Assembly (NCBI GenBank): GCA_029448655.1 | Contig: JACCLO010000012.1 | Coordinates: 2,046,001 to 2,110,000 of the forward strand | Direction: 5' to 3' | Origin: Wolfiporia cocos | Lineage: Eukaryota > Basidiomycota > Agaricomycetes > Polyporales > Phaeolaceae | Length of the DNA: 64,000 nucleotides | Shown here: positions 1-11,090 of the stretch, piece by piece | Layout of the letters: each line of letters starts with the position of its first letter | How positions within the stretch are numbered: the first letter of the stretch is position 1 | The notes under the pieces: model-generated | Databases searched by the model: none | What the model was told of the DNA's origin: nothing | What the model saw: the letters and a program-made list of their open reading frames with translations, nothing else | Position numbers and translations under genes: made by a program

Positions 1-1353
1 CCAGCCTGACTGATGAGCGAGTTCAACGGCATCTCTGGCCACTCTCTCAGGGATAGCCCTTAGGATGTCTGAAGCCCAAACGTCCAATGTCAATACGGCC
101 ATGTCTTTGGGCTACTGACGCCGAAACGTTAGAGGTGATTATACCATCGTAAATGCGAGAAGTACCTTTCAGCACGGTGATAGCCGACTTACATTACCCC
201 GCCTATATTTGGACTATCGGCCACGTACGTCCTGCAAATACTGTGAGAAAGACTAGCGCACCTCTGGTGTTCTACAGATCAACCAAGACTATGCCCGCTG
301 ATGCTGGTTCTATATTGCGCTATCTGCAAATGTCATCAGCAACGGGGGAATCCTCCGCGCGTTACAATCACCGAGATTCACTCACGTCTTCCCGGGGTCT
401 CGAATACTTTTGTCTGCGAGCTCCTTCGTTGCAATGCCCGCTTTAGAGGAACGGTCCTCTGCGATCATCCACAGTGGCAGGGGCTTGCAGCTTTATACCC
501 GGTTATGTACTCGGCGTCGCATAGATGCGGGCAAATGACAAGTTGCTATTGACATCGGCGCCGAGTGCCTTAGCGCTTGCTGGCGCCTTGGCGCCAATGA
601 GATCCCGATGGCTTTCAGGCGGCGCAGTTACAACCCTGCTCGTTACGCGGTACTGTTAATGTCTCAGAATCCAAGATTCACCTCCTTATACACTTTCTTG
701 ATCCTCGAGCGAGACACTGCTGCCGTCAAAGATAGCAAAAATCCGCCAGATGAAATCAATTTCACTCGAGTTGGATTGCATATTATAGATAAGGTTGGGA
801 GCCCTAGACTTCTCAGGCTCACGGATGCAACACCCTTCCAGAGATACAGCCGAAATGTGCTCTATGTCCATTGAATATGCTGGCTGGTAGACAGCCAACT
901 TCGTATCGTCTTGCACACCCCTTGCATATAGATCAACGATCTCCGATCCATCGTCCAGTGGCTTTCAATCCCGCGCATATCTGCTTGGTAACCTGGTCAC
1001 CAGATCGGCCTCGAGATAGTATAGTACACTCGCATTTGGATTTGACCCCATCTTCGACTCCCACCCACGGACCAAAGGTAAGTGCTGCAAACGCATGCTG
1101 GGCGACGCACGTTTTTGCGCTGGAGAAGCCACCTGGCCACTATTCATAGAGAACACGCGGAGGTAATATTAATGTACTAATTTTGGCGGTCTTGATCGTT
1201 CATGCCCGTAAAGTGGCCTTCTGCGTGGGTACAATGACCAGCCGAGGCGCGAGAACATAGGCAGCGTTCCCATCCGCCACCTGCGCTCTGCTCGTTCTCT
1301 TGCCCCACCACCTCGCGCGCAGAGCCCGTACTCGCGCACATCGTCTGGCCGAC
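1..1353. other. Intergenic, no gene recognised
   Basis: Only short open frames on both strands, without recognisable domains, signal peptides or convincing splice-joined exons. The last few hundred bases presumably hold the promoter and 5' leader of the membrane-protein gene that starts at 1354. Confidence 0.5.
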
Positions 1354-2073
1354 ATGCTCCTCGACAAATTGCAGATTCAGCGGCGGCCTCGCCCGCTCGC
1401 CAAGCATCTCGGCATATCGATCACGACCTGCGTCCTCTTCTTCATCGCCTTCCTGCTCTACCTCCTCGTCGCGCTCTCGCTGCCCATCATCAAGTCCATC
1501 TACCTCTTCTCCATCCACTTTAACGAGGAGGATGGCGACGTCGAGTCCGCCGTCGCGACCGAGCTGCGCTTCGGCGTCTGGGGCCTCTGCGCGTATAGTG
1601 CGCTCCCCGGCTTCCGCTACTGCATCGGACCCCAGCTCGGGTACACGGTCTCCCAGAGCATCCTCGACATCATAGGGCACCAGTCACTCATCGACACCGT
1701 CATCGAGTGGCTCACTGTCCTCTTTGTGCTCCACCCTGTATGCGCCATCCTCGCGTTCGCAGTCATGTTCACGTCCCTCTTCCTCGAGTCGCACGGCATG
1801 TGCATCCTCTCGCTCGTCATCTCCGTCTTGACCATCATCCTGGGCTGCCTGGTATTTGCCGCCGACATCGCACTCGTAGTCGTCGGGCGCATCAGGATAT
1901 CCTCACTAGAGGCCTTCTCGTACACCGTCGGTTGGAGACCCGCGGTCTGGATAATCCTTGTAGCCGTCATCTGTCTGTGGGCGGGGATGGTCCTGCTGAG
2001 CGTGGTCGTTTGCTCGTGTTGTGGAGTGGGCGTGGAAGAAGAAGACGAAGTCAAAGAAGTCAAAGAGGTTTGA
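1354..2073 (+). CDS. SUR7/PalI-family plasma-membrane protein
   Basis: A 239-aa intronless protein. It has an N-terminal membrane segment (about residues 22-45), then a long extracytoplasmic loop containing a RFGVWGLCAYS motif and a second cysteine (PGFRYCIGPQLGY). Three further hydrophobic segments follow (about 125-150, 155-180 and 205-230), and the tail is a short acidic, charged stretch (EEEDEVKEVKEV). The loop motif followed by three clustered helices is the hallmark of the SUR7/PalI (Rim9) family. Members act at the plasma membrane in cortical-patch (eisosome) organisation or as a chaperone of the ambient-pH sensor (family knowledge). The ATG at 1354 was chosen because the frame upstream has no other ATG. 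Which branch (Sur7 or PalI) it belongs to cannot be told from sequence alone. The next feature on the right is 1.8 kb away. Confidence 0.85.
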   Translation: MLLDKLQIQRRPRPLAKHLGISITTCVLFFIAFLLYLLVALSLPIIKSIYLFSIHFNEEDGDVESAVATELRFGVWGLCAYSALPGFRYCIGPQLGYTVSQSILDIIGHQSLIDTVIEWLTVLFVLHPVCAILAFAVMFTSLFLESHGMCILSLVISVLTIILGCLVFAADIALVVVGRIRISSLEAFSYTVGWRPAVWIILVAVICLWAGMVLLSVVVCSCCGVGVEEEDEVKEVKEV

Positions 2074-3910
2074 TTACAGCACAGTACGTACGGCGGTGCC
2101 CATGTGCTCTCCCGCGCTACATTCTAACGCACTCCTAACGAAAATAACGACCACGCGACGACTCTGACGTCTATTTATATCTGCGATGCCATGGCCGCTC
2201 TCGCCATGCTGCTCGGTACCTATTACACCTGCATTGAAATTCTTCTGTTGTGTCACCATTGCCATGTTGTTGCTCTCGTATTTTAGGTTATTTCTCCTTC
2301 ACGTTTTGGTCTGTGATCCATAATGTTGGTGTCAGTAGGGTTTTCCATGTTTATAGGTATTCTAGCCCTGGCATCATACCCTACTCTACGGCAGTCTTGA
2401 GACAATATACAGTGCGCTGATCGGCAATGCAGCATGATTTGCTGAGCCTGAACCGCGGCGACGTGTCTCATATTCAGTCTGTGCATCTGCAGCGTCCGTT
2501 CGATAACCAGTCTTGCGCACAATGATTAATTACTCAATGAGACAGATTGGAATATTGCGATGACCACCTCACGTTTCCGCTTCTGACTTCATTGAGATGG
2601 TATTTCATCGTGTGAGGCTACTGCTAAGTTCTGGCATGATTTGTAAACTGGTGGGCCTCTTAGAGGCGAAGAGACTCGAGTATACGCTGCAGAACGGATC
2701 ATCAAGCGAAGACCACCCTCTTAGATTCACGCAAATGGACTGGTGTTCGGTGCAAAAAATTGACACTTGAAAGGTCTATCATATAAAGCGTAGCGACCAT
2801 CTGAAGCGCCGCTGCGATTGCTGCGTGTATCAGACTAGCAGTTGATCTGAGATGTCTTGCTTGTATTGATCGTGCATGATATGTCATGTCCGTGTCTCAA
2901 GATCTCACTGCTGGTGATATGTCGTCGATAACAATTCATTATCTTATTCTTATTGAGCGATGGACAACTGACAGCTTCGGATTGAAGCTTTAAGCTTCTA
3001 GCTTACTCCGCCAAGCCTTGCTTAGTACTTCCTGCTTACCACGGTGGCACGGGTGCAGTCATTACGAAATCCTATCAGATCTAATGACTGGTCTGCATCT
3101 GCCGTGTCGGGCTACCTTGAAGTCTCTCTTTTTCCTTCGATGAGCATTTTCACGGATATATTGACCCGGCAGCGCTCCAATAAAGTAACCATTCACGCGT
3201 CAAACAGCGGTATCTTCCCATCCGTATGATCATCTACTAGCGCGGATTCTGACACTAATGCGTCCGTGTCATTCTGTTTACCTATATTTCGGCGTCACTT
3301 GCATCAATACCTGATGCAGAATCAAGACTGTATCCGTATGTTTCGTTCTTCCGCCTGATGGCGTTGTCGGCATGTTTATGTCGTATAAGCTTACACCCCC
3401 AGAAATACATTCGATTGGAGAACCATGCTACTTGGTTTTGGCAAAGGCTGATCATGCTGCTCTGATCAAAAGGGTCCACTAGTGCGTAATGCAGCAGAGG
3501 TACCGCTACGATTTTCATCAGTAGGGAATCGAAAGTGAGGCTCAGTGCATCCGTAGTACATTGTCATAAACGACACCATCCTGTAGACCGGCAGTCCCCA
3601 TGACACTAGAGCATCAGTCAAGCTTCTTTCCTTCTTAACAGATAGCAAACAATCTCTGAATAGCTCCTTCCAGTTATGTCACATAATCTATAGCTCTGTG
3701 GCGACCTCAGGGTGCTCATGGAATGGATGCAGGAAATTTGAGCCAATGCACAGGAATAATAGCTGACACTGTCCCCGAGCAGGGTACAAAGGGTCGGTAG
3801 CTGAGTCCCCATTGGTACACATCCCCTAGCTACACTCAGTTTGTTGATTTGGTATGTTCCGTCTATTGATGAGTTAGAGTCGATTTACTTGTTATTCAGC
3901 CACAAGCATC
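2074..3910. other. Intergenic, no gene recognised
   Basis: About 1.8 kb with scattered short frames in both strands. None has a domain, signal peptide or supported splice pattern. No inverted or direct repeats were noticed. Confidence 0.5.
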
Positions 3911-4210
3911 ATGCGCTACAACGTGGTCCTAGCTGTTTCCTCTTTAACCAGCTACATCGGATCTATCGCGGCTCAGACTACCACCACCACCTCGGCTGCT
4001 AGTCCTAGCGCGACATGCGCAGAATTCCTAGAGCCATGCCACTCTACCGGGCCCGCGTGCTGCAACCAAAGTCCAGGACTGACCTGTGAGACTATCGGTC
4101 TTCCAGGTTGTGGTTCTGTCGGTGTAAGCGATGTATCTCATGGAGGCGGATTCATATTTACTGATCGCTATCTGTGATAGTTTTGTGTGTTCAATCCGAC
4201 GTGGTTTTGA
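3911..4210 (+). CDS. Small secreted cysteine-rich (knottin-like) protein A
   Basis: Two exons, 3911-4123 and 4181-4210, joined by a 57-nt phase-0 intron (GTAAGC donor, CTGAT branch-like site, GATAG acceptor), give an 80-aa precursor. An N-terminal hydrophobic signal peptide (about residues 1-21, ending AQ) is followed by a Thr/Ser/Ala linker. The mature part has cysteines spaced C-x6-C-x6-CC-x7-C-x7-C-x5-C. One CC doublet in a C-C-CC-C-C order is the inhibitor-cystine-knot arrangement; one cysteine is extra here. The intron sits just before the last cysteine, exactly as in the two paralogs at 4689-4946 and 6957-7242, which supports the splice model. The product is likely a secreted small protein or effector. 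The fold and role are inferred from cysteine spacing only. Confidence 0.75.
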
Positions 4211-4688
4211 GATGAATTTACAGTGTAGTCTTTACCTTCAATTTACGAACAAGCGTAATCATTCACTGGAAGGTCTCGACCACCAGCCGAATTTACTTCA
4301 CCACGTATGACATCCTTTCTTGTCACAATCTGACCCGATCTGCCTTCAATCTGCCTGCAGAAGTGGCATGTAGTTATACGACTGAGTTTGGGACAACAGA
4401 TCAAGATTTGATGGTAACAAGACTTGCTTGCTGACGTTGCCATGCTATCTCAAGTATCGAAACTATTTTTCCTTCGTACGATGAATGCTGTGATTTCAAA
4501 ACCTCCTTCACAAGTACAATTCAATACACAAGACCAATCGAAGCTTTCAAAGCCCTTCCATCAGAGAAAAACTGCCATATGCGAAAGCACTGGCGTATAA
4601 AGTTGATACCGTCAGTTTGTGATGGAGACACACAAAATACTGCTGACCCGATAAGCTCACGATGCGACGTAGTGTTCCTTGTCGTGAA
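4211..4688. other. Short intergenic between paralogs A and B
   Basis: Shared 3' region of the convergent genes A (+) and B (-). No coding feature seen. Confidence 0.5.
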
Positions 4689-4946
4689 TTATGTACAGAC
4701 CTAACCAGCGCACGGTATCAGTGCACGAACTGAGCGTAAGAGATTGATGCTTACCCCAATGACCTCGAGGCCTTCGCAGGTGAGCCCGCTGCAGCAATCG
4801 AGGAGACCAGTGATGCCTCCGATAAGTGTAGAACAGAGCTCTCCCGAAGAGGAGCAATCCTCGATTTGAGGGCTCGGCGTAGCGGTGACAATGTTTGCGC
4901 TGACAGAGAAGAGGGCGAGGACAATGGCGGGAAGGGAAAACCTCAT
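4689..4946 (-). CDS. Small secreted cysteine-rich (knottin-like) protein B
   Basis: Exon 1 is 4946-4755, the intron 4754-4701 (54 nt, GTAAGC...TTAG, phase 0) and exon 2 4700-4689, encoding only V-C-T-stop. The predicted precursor is 67 aa. A strong signal peptide (about 1-22, ending in ATA) precedes six cysteines spaced C-x6-C-x12-CC-x4-C-x8-C, a clean knottin-type order. The final cysteine is supplied by the tiny second exon; unspliced reading would lose it. The mature peptide, about 45 aa, is acidic and rich in Gly/Leu/Ser. It is most similar to copy C at 6957-7242, which is on the same strand. A secreted role is inferred; no function can be assigned. Confidence 0.78.
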
Positions 4947-6956
4947 TGTACTGGCGTTGATTCACGTATGAATTCCTGGATTATTGTAATTACATAGTGT
5001 CAGATCGTAACGCAGGTGAACGTTATAATGTTGAAAGAGAGACTCACACAAGTCGAGAGGGCTTTGAGGAGTAAGCTGCTGAGAGCGATGCAGGACAGGC
5101 AAGCTTTTATGTTCCGGGCGTGAAGTCACTCGCAAATATCGTTGACGAGACGGCCCGCAAGGCACCCCGCGACAAAATAACGAAGCATGAGCATGAGTAT
5201 CAACCATGAGGATAAGGGACACAATCATCACTTTTTTTCACGGAAATCAGGAGGAGTTAGGAACTTGATGCACGAGGCTACAATTCTTTCAAATCGCGGA
5301 GGAATGCCGCTGCAATCTGGAGGTCTTCGTGTGCAGGTAGCTCATGGACGCGAGGTCTCGTGAGCGAGTAATGGCAATAGAAGTATACGTGCCTTGAAGC
5401 TTAACGCATGCAGGTACTCGAAAGCATAATATATCATTATCAAGCCACATAACTGACCAGCGTCACATCTAAATTCAGGTGGGTTCTGTGATCAGAATCC
5501 CACAGTTGAGGGCACAGAGTATTTACCTGCTCACTTGGGTCACTCGCTGATCAAGTTTCCAAGCTTCAAACATACACTCACGCTGTTCTCTACTGATTTG
5601 TCGTGTAACTGTGAACTCTGACTTCTCAATATCGCCTCTACACGCCAAGTGCCGCAGTGTGCCATCCGTACTTGCGGGCATAGGGTCGTAGGGAAGCATT
5701 ACCCCTGGAAGTTGTCGTGTGATTATACAGGAACGGCTTGGCAGCTGCACGGTTTGCCTAGAGTCCTCTGGATTCTGCCAATATCAGATGACGGCGATTC
5801 CTCGTTCAGACCGTTGTTCCCCAACTGGCAGTTCGGGGATATCATGTAGTTGACTGTGGGATTCTCTTTGTCAATCTCAGTCATATACTACGTTCATAGG
5901 CAGAATATCGTCAACGCTACCTACCAAACATCCTCCGTGTTGATACGTTGGGGCCAGCACGGCCATGATGCCCGAGTAGCATGTGCTGCTGTTGCAAGAT
6001 CGGTGATCGGTATCTACTGATTGCGCTGAGATCTCAGATTCCAGCCACATGCATATGTACACTTACCGATAGTAATTGCCGATGTGATTATAGAAGTCTA
6101 CCGGCCGGTCGCAGTCTGCATCTTCGTAATGCGAGGCATGTCTTCGGGGTGGATTGAACCTGAGCTCGTTTCTAACTCCCTATCTGCTATCTCGGGCTCA
6201 CACATTCTCATCGTTGTCGGGTGCTCTTTCTCATGCATCGACATTCGACGGAATGGCTAATTGTCGGGATGCTGAGCGCAATGCGACCACAATCTCGAGA
6301 TACCGTATTGACACTCACGACTACTCGCAGCTCTGCGGTTTTTGTCAGCCCACGCGTACTCAGTGGATCTGGGTTTACAGCTTTCTTCTCAGTACATTGC
6401 GGCGACTGCTACAAGTCCACGTCTAATATGTAATTTGATCCTCTTGATTTGCACTAGTGAGCTCTCCCTGAGGCGCTTGGGACTTGTGAGTAATACATGA
6501 AGTGTCTTCAACCATGATACTCTGAGCTGCGATGGTATGAGGAGGCGATGCCGGGAAAATGTTGTGGCCAAAGCTTGATCACAGCCGCACTGTAAGATAT
6601 AATTATTCGGGCTACCTTCTCCAGCGCGAACCGATCTCTCAAATAACAGTATGGCTTTGCAGCGCGATCGATTACAACTGTTGTGACGGGTACCCAGTCC
6701 TCTGTCACATTGCTGCAGCGGGGCGTCAAGCTTCAAACGCTGATGACACTGTCACGGCGGACTTAACGGTCGCATGAGACATGGGGAGTGCAATGTATGA
6801 TTTTCTCGAATACAGACTCAGGCATCAGACAACTATGACACAAGTATGCTCGCCAAAGACAAGAGGATGATCGTCAATAACATGGAGGATATTATGCGCA
6901 AAGAGCAGCTAACTCACCTCGGACGCTTGCTTCAGGCCGTATGTATTCATATTGTC
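4947..6956. other. Intergenic between knottin-like paralogs
   Basis: Two kb separating copies B and C. I searched for another C-C-CC-C-C frame with a GTAAGC donor before the last cysteine and did not find one. Short open frames near 5523-5849 and 6154-6777 show nothing recognisable. Confidence 0.45.
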
Positions 6957-7242
6957 CTAGGCTTCGGTGCTTGAGGAGCAAATCTTTTGACAATGTCAGT
7001 ATACAGGTTGGTCCGAAATCCAACAGTTTGTAGCTTACACCGAGGAGTTCGCCCTCGATGAGGCTTTCCTGGCACGCCAGGCCTTCGCAGCATCCCAGAA
7101 GGCCCGCAAGGCTCCCCACAGCGCCGGAGCACATCTCGTCTGAGGTAGCACACTCGGAAACCTGAAGACTCGGAGAAGCAGTGACCACGCCTGTTCCAAA
7201 GGCGAGGATAGCAAAAACAGAGGTGAAAACCACGAAATGCAT
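6957..7242 (-). CDS. Small secreted cysteine-rich (knottin-like) protein C
   Basis: Exon 1 is 7242-7039, the intron 7038-6984 (55 nt, GTAAGC donor, CTGAC branch-like site, AAAAG acceptor, phase 0) and exon 2 6983-6957. The precursor is 76 aa. A signal peptide (about 1-22, VVTAS junction) precedes cysteines spaced C-x6-C-x12-CC-x4-C-x12-C. As in copies A and B, the last cysteine comes from exon 2. The start at 7242 was chosen because the signal peptide begins there; in-frame upstream methionines would add a non-signal extension. Spacing up to the fifth cysteine is identical to copy B, pointing to local duplication. Confidence 0.77.
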
Positions 7243-9320
7243 GTCGAGCCTGAGATTGACTGACATGACCGCAAACATTAGCGCGACTAGTGAAGGAGAC
7301 TTCGGAGAAACGTACCAAATATGAAGAGGCTGTCGTGCTGTCAGCTGTAGCACTGGAGAGCAGCCCAGCTTTTATATAGCCAGGGTCTGTCAAGTATGTG
7401 AATTCTCATTAAGTATTTCTTCAATCTGTCGCTGTTGGATATGGCAGACAGAGAGTAAGCCGAGGAGGAAAGCGCATTGTCGTTTCCTGTGGCGAAGTCG
7501 CGGTTGAAACAGTCTGCAGTCCAATGAAGTCCGCCAAAATAACTACCTTGGGGCTGGCTCCGTAACTCATTGCCTACGAGTATTGCCACCGAGCGGAGAA
7601 CATTCAGCTTCGTAGAGTGGGCTATTGCGGCGGCAGATGTAAATGCGAGAGCTGGATCCGTTCTGGATGCGAATCAAAATACCCGGATCGAAAGAGTGAC
7701 TCGTCCTAGTGTAGCCTTGGTCGGCTCCGCTACATCTTCTATATGGATTCTACCTCACTAGATCTGTAGGGGATATCTGAATACGAAGCTTACCCTCTTA
7801 GCGAGTAGGGAAAAGACGCACTCACCGGTAGAAACCGCTTTGACGAGTCATAATTCGTATGTGGATAGACGTCCGCGGGTCTCTCTTCTGCCACACGGTT
7901 CGAGACTTCCGCCGTCACTATGTGTCTACCCCCGGTCCCGCGAGAGATGCTACTCCGCCCGTTACAGTTATCTCTCCTTAACCTGACTACCGTGGGCCAG
8001 ACGTATCAGGTCAACAATTCGCACTTTGCACTCTTGCATTCGACAGTTTGTGCTCTCCACAGCCTCTTCCCGCTTGTCGGTCATCTCGGCCCATATATCG
8101 AAGCTCGCCGCGCCATTAATCGGCGCCACGTCGCTGCTGCTCTGGGCACTTAGGCTGCCTGTAGCTTTGTGGCGCAGGTACCAAGTCTTAAGAACAAGGT
8201 ATGGAATCTTTAAGGTGAGTCTTGGTACCTGTGCAACGCGGCTATGGTTGCCTGAACCGGCAGCTGTGCGGCACCGATTTGGATTTGTGGCGTAACAAGC
8301 GTCAATGCGTAAGTCGATACCACGAGGGGCCGCGTTGAATGCAAATTGTCAAAGGCAAAATCGCAAAATGCGAATAGTTGACCTGATACATCTGGCCGAC
8401 AATACCTGACCATGTAATTCGCGCTATGGGGCCGCAACTAACCGCACATCTGTCCATGCTATCGCTTGAGTCCGGTGTCGGGTACTTGCACCGCATCATG
8501 TGCGTCGGATAGGAATCGCTCACTGGTGTAACGACTAAGGCATACTTAGCGCCATGAGCTATCATCAGACCGAAACGGTAACCCGCCTACTCAAAGTGCG
8601 ATCACTCAAGGCAACGGCAGCTTTGTTGCCGCAATTTCGCGCGGCTTTGTCGTACATGACGTGGGCCTTTTCGCCGCCCGCCACGTCAGCTTATTGCTCC
8701 TGTAGTCTCCAGTCAAAAAGATGTGTCCCCTTGTCGAAGAGGCGCACCTCTTTCAGGACATATCAAGCACACGAGTTCACAAGACATGTCCCATGAGCAC
8801 TTACCACGCCCATCATGCTGGAGGCGGCGCGGAGAGCGGGACCGGATCCTGCAGAAGTTCGGCCGCCCTTATCTGCACAAATGTGGGAAAGGCACTCTTG
8901 AGCCTGAATGCGAGCAATGCGCGCTTCTTTACGAGATATTACTAGCTTGCGACCTGCCCGAGGGCAGGGAAACAAGAGATCGGGTTCTCAAACGATGCAG
9001 AAGCAGTATTGACCGGCGTTTCAGGCAAAGCAACAATGAATTGTCGGAGCCGCAAGAAAGGCGCCGAAGAGCACTGCAATGGCAATCAAGGGGACAGAAC
9101 GCGATTCTCTTGTGATGGCCGAACAACACTGATCTGCTTCCAAACACTCCTTCATTCACCATCCCTGTGAGGAACTAGCATACCGGAAGTCTGCCGAGTG
9201 TTCATATGTCCGAGGCACATGAACGATGTGACGTACCCTGCATCATCAACACCACATAGTGTGCTTAAGAAAGAGGGTTTCTTCACTCAGACTGCGCACA
9301 CCGCTACGGGAGAACGCACC
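7243..9320. other. Gene-poor interval with a foldback repeat
   Basis: Contains the inverted repeat at 7980-8415 (separate entry). One + frame at 8723-9115 has a cysteine-bearing stretch (HKCGKGTLEPECEQC) but no family match, start context or splice support, so it is not called as a gene. Confidence 0.4.
7980..8415. repeat. Foldback / MITE-like inverted repeat
   Basis: The block near 7987-8055 (core CAGACGTATCAGGTCAAC) recurs inverted near 8335-8400 (core GTTGACCTGATACATCTG). Nested inside, CAGGTACCAAG near 8174 is matched by CTTGGTACCTG near 8222. The whole interval can fold into an imperfect long hairpin about 430 bp overall. Exact ends and a target-site duplication were not identified. Confidence 0.5.
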
Positions 9321-10351
9321 CTAGAACTGACTAGCATGCACAATTTCCCTGCTCTCGTTGATTTCTATCCTGAGACCGTGAGACAACCATGGGGGCCGCC
9401 TCTTCTCGCCGGATGTGTCCAATCCACCTTCCACCACGCCGTCACCGAAGAACACATATCCCGGGATATAGCGGTCGACGAAGCTATCCATAATGTAAAC
9501 CAACTCTCCGCAAAAACATCCCGAGGAACACATACGCTTCGACCTGAGCATCTGACATACCCTTGCCGCCATTGCGCGCCTTCATGTGATGCTCCTGCTG
9601 GAGGCGCCATTTGTAAATGTGCGTGTAGGGGTGCGCATCTTCCGGCTTGATCTGGGTGGAGCTCGTCAGAGTACGCAGCATTTGAGGGGCATGTGTGTTT
9701 ACGCACCTGGATGAACGTGTTGAAGCAGTCCCACCACTCGACATAGTCGCTGAGTCGCCGGTTGATTCCTTTGACGTCTTCTTTCCTAAATCCGCGCGTC
9801 TTGAAGAAGTCCTTGCCCAGGCCTTTGACTGGTACCTCCCAGCGGCGGTCTACTTCCTCGTCTGAGATGGGGTAGAAGCCAACACACCAACCCTCCAGAA
9901 TGACAATGTCTAATGGCGTACGCATGACCATGCCTTCGCTCGTGCGGTCTCCCTCACCCCCATGCAAACTCTTGTCGAATGCGGGGATGCGGACCTCGGA
10001 CGCATCGTTCGCACTGCGTTCGTTGATGACTCGTAGCTTTCGCAAGATCTCTGTGCCTAGCGGTACATCGTGAGTGCCAGGCTGTCCCCTTCCACGAAGC
10101 AGTGCGTTATCCGGATTCGCGTTCGCTACTGCAACAAGCCCGTTATGCGGTAGGTACAGATCGTCAATCGAGAGCACCGCGACCGAGAGATTATGGGGGG
10201 CAGACGCGAGAGCGTCGCGCAGGCAGGCAGTGAGGTATGTCTTGCCGCTACCCTGCGGCCCTTGCACTCCCACCATCAAGGGTGATGGGGTCGTACCCGC
10301 TGCGAATCGGGCTCGATGCATGGCTAGTTCTCTCAAGACATGCACGCGCAT
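9321..10351 (-). CDS. D-glycerate 3-kinase (Tda10-like P-loop kinase)
   Basis: Three exons (10351-9707, 9651-9536, 9483-9321) with introns of 55 nt (GTGCGT...CCCAG) and 52 nt (GTATGT...GATAG) give a 307-aa protein. Features in order: Walker A GPQGSGKT (about residues 30-37); SIDDLYLPH; a GRGQPGTHD substrate-site motif; IPAFDKSLHGGEGDR; Walker-B-like DIVILEGWCVGF; and near the C terminus WRLQQEH, GMSDAQVEAFVDRYIPGY and GLRIEIN. This order matches fungal and plant glycerate kinases (yeast Tda10/YGR205W class), which phosphorylate D-glycerate with ATP. Both splice junctions restore conserved motifs. An additional upstream exon is not excluded, since the frame before the chosen ATG is partly open. 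It is divergent from RER1, sharing about 740 bp of upstream sequence. Confidence 0.85.
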
Positions 10352-11090
10352 GCGCTGAACCGCGGCGGGTTCACCAGTCGACTAGTAGAATATCAGAGTA
10401 TACTCTGAGCAAGATAAGATGGTACCGACGCTGTCACTCATTCTGCTAGCCACAAACTCTGAGAATTCTCGTCGAAGTCAAGAGGAAACTGGTGCATCGG
10501 TACGGAATGCCGCTCCGACGCTTTGCGCATCTGACCTCGTGAGTCGCCACAGACCAATTCGTCGCACGCGGCTAAACACTCGATGACTGAAGGCTAGCTC
10601 TTTCGTCCGACCACAGCGACCTGGACAAGCCAATGGCCAAACCTCTGAGTCAGCACCAGCCTTAAAGGAAGACAGCAGACATGACGCATTTGCAGCTGAG
10701 TACATAAACTTGACTGGCAATTCCAATCTTGGGCCCAGCTAGCGAGTCATTCGAGTGTTGGCAGGAAACATCACTCCCGAGCAAATTGTAGTATAGCGCT
10801 TGTTGTCCTGACACGATGAGAGAGTATAGTGTGTATCGCGTCCTAATATTCTGCAGCTTCTGCTGAGGAAGGACACTAGCTAGCGAGCGGCCACACGATT
10901 TGTACCTCCGCACGGCTCTCCGCTCGGCATACACCGACATCTCGATCGTGCCCGAGGCACAGTCGTGGCGGTTCCTGGCCTGAACACTGCGCGACTTGTC
11001 TTCATCCTCAAAAACCGAGGCTCCCTCTACCCGAGACGGTGCTATCACCTCTCGACTCTCCGCTCTCCTTTTGTATCTCTGGTCTTGACA
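10352..11090. promoter_or_regulatory. Divergent intergenic region, glycerate kinase / RER1
   Basis: About 740 bp between two divergent genes, presumably holding both promoters. No coding signal recognised. No specific TATA or operator site is claimed. Confidence 0.4.

Noticed and set aside
1300..1353. Upstream extension of the PalI/SUR7 gene
   Set aside because: The frame is open but begins at a TTG, and the first ATG at 1354 gives a protein of normal length.
3911..7242. Hydrophobin identity for the cysteine-rich secreted proteins
   Set aside because: Hydrophobins have eight cysteines with two CC doublets. These have six or seven with a single CC.
8723..9115. 130-aa plus-strand frame with a few cysteines
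   Set aside because: No domain, no supported start or splicing, isolated in repeat-bearing sequence.
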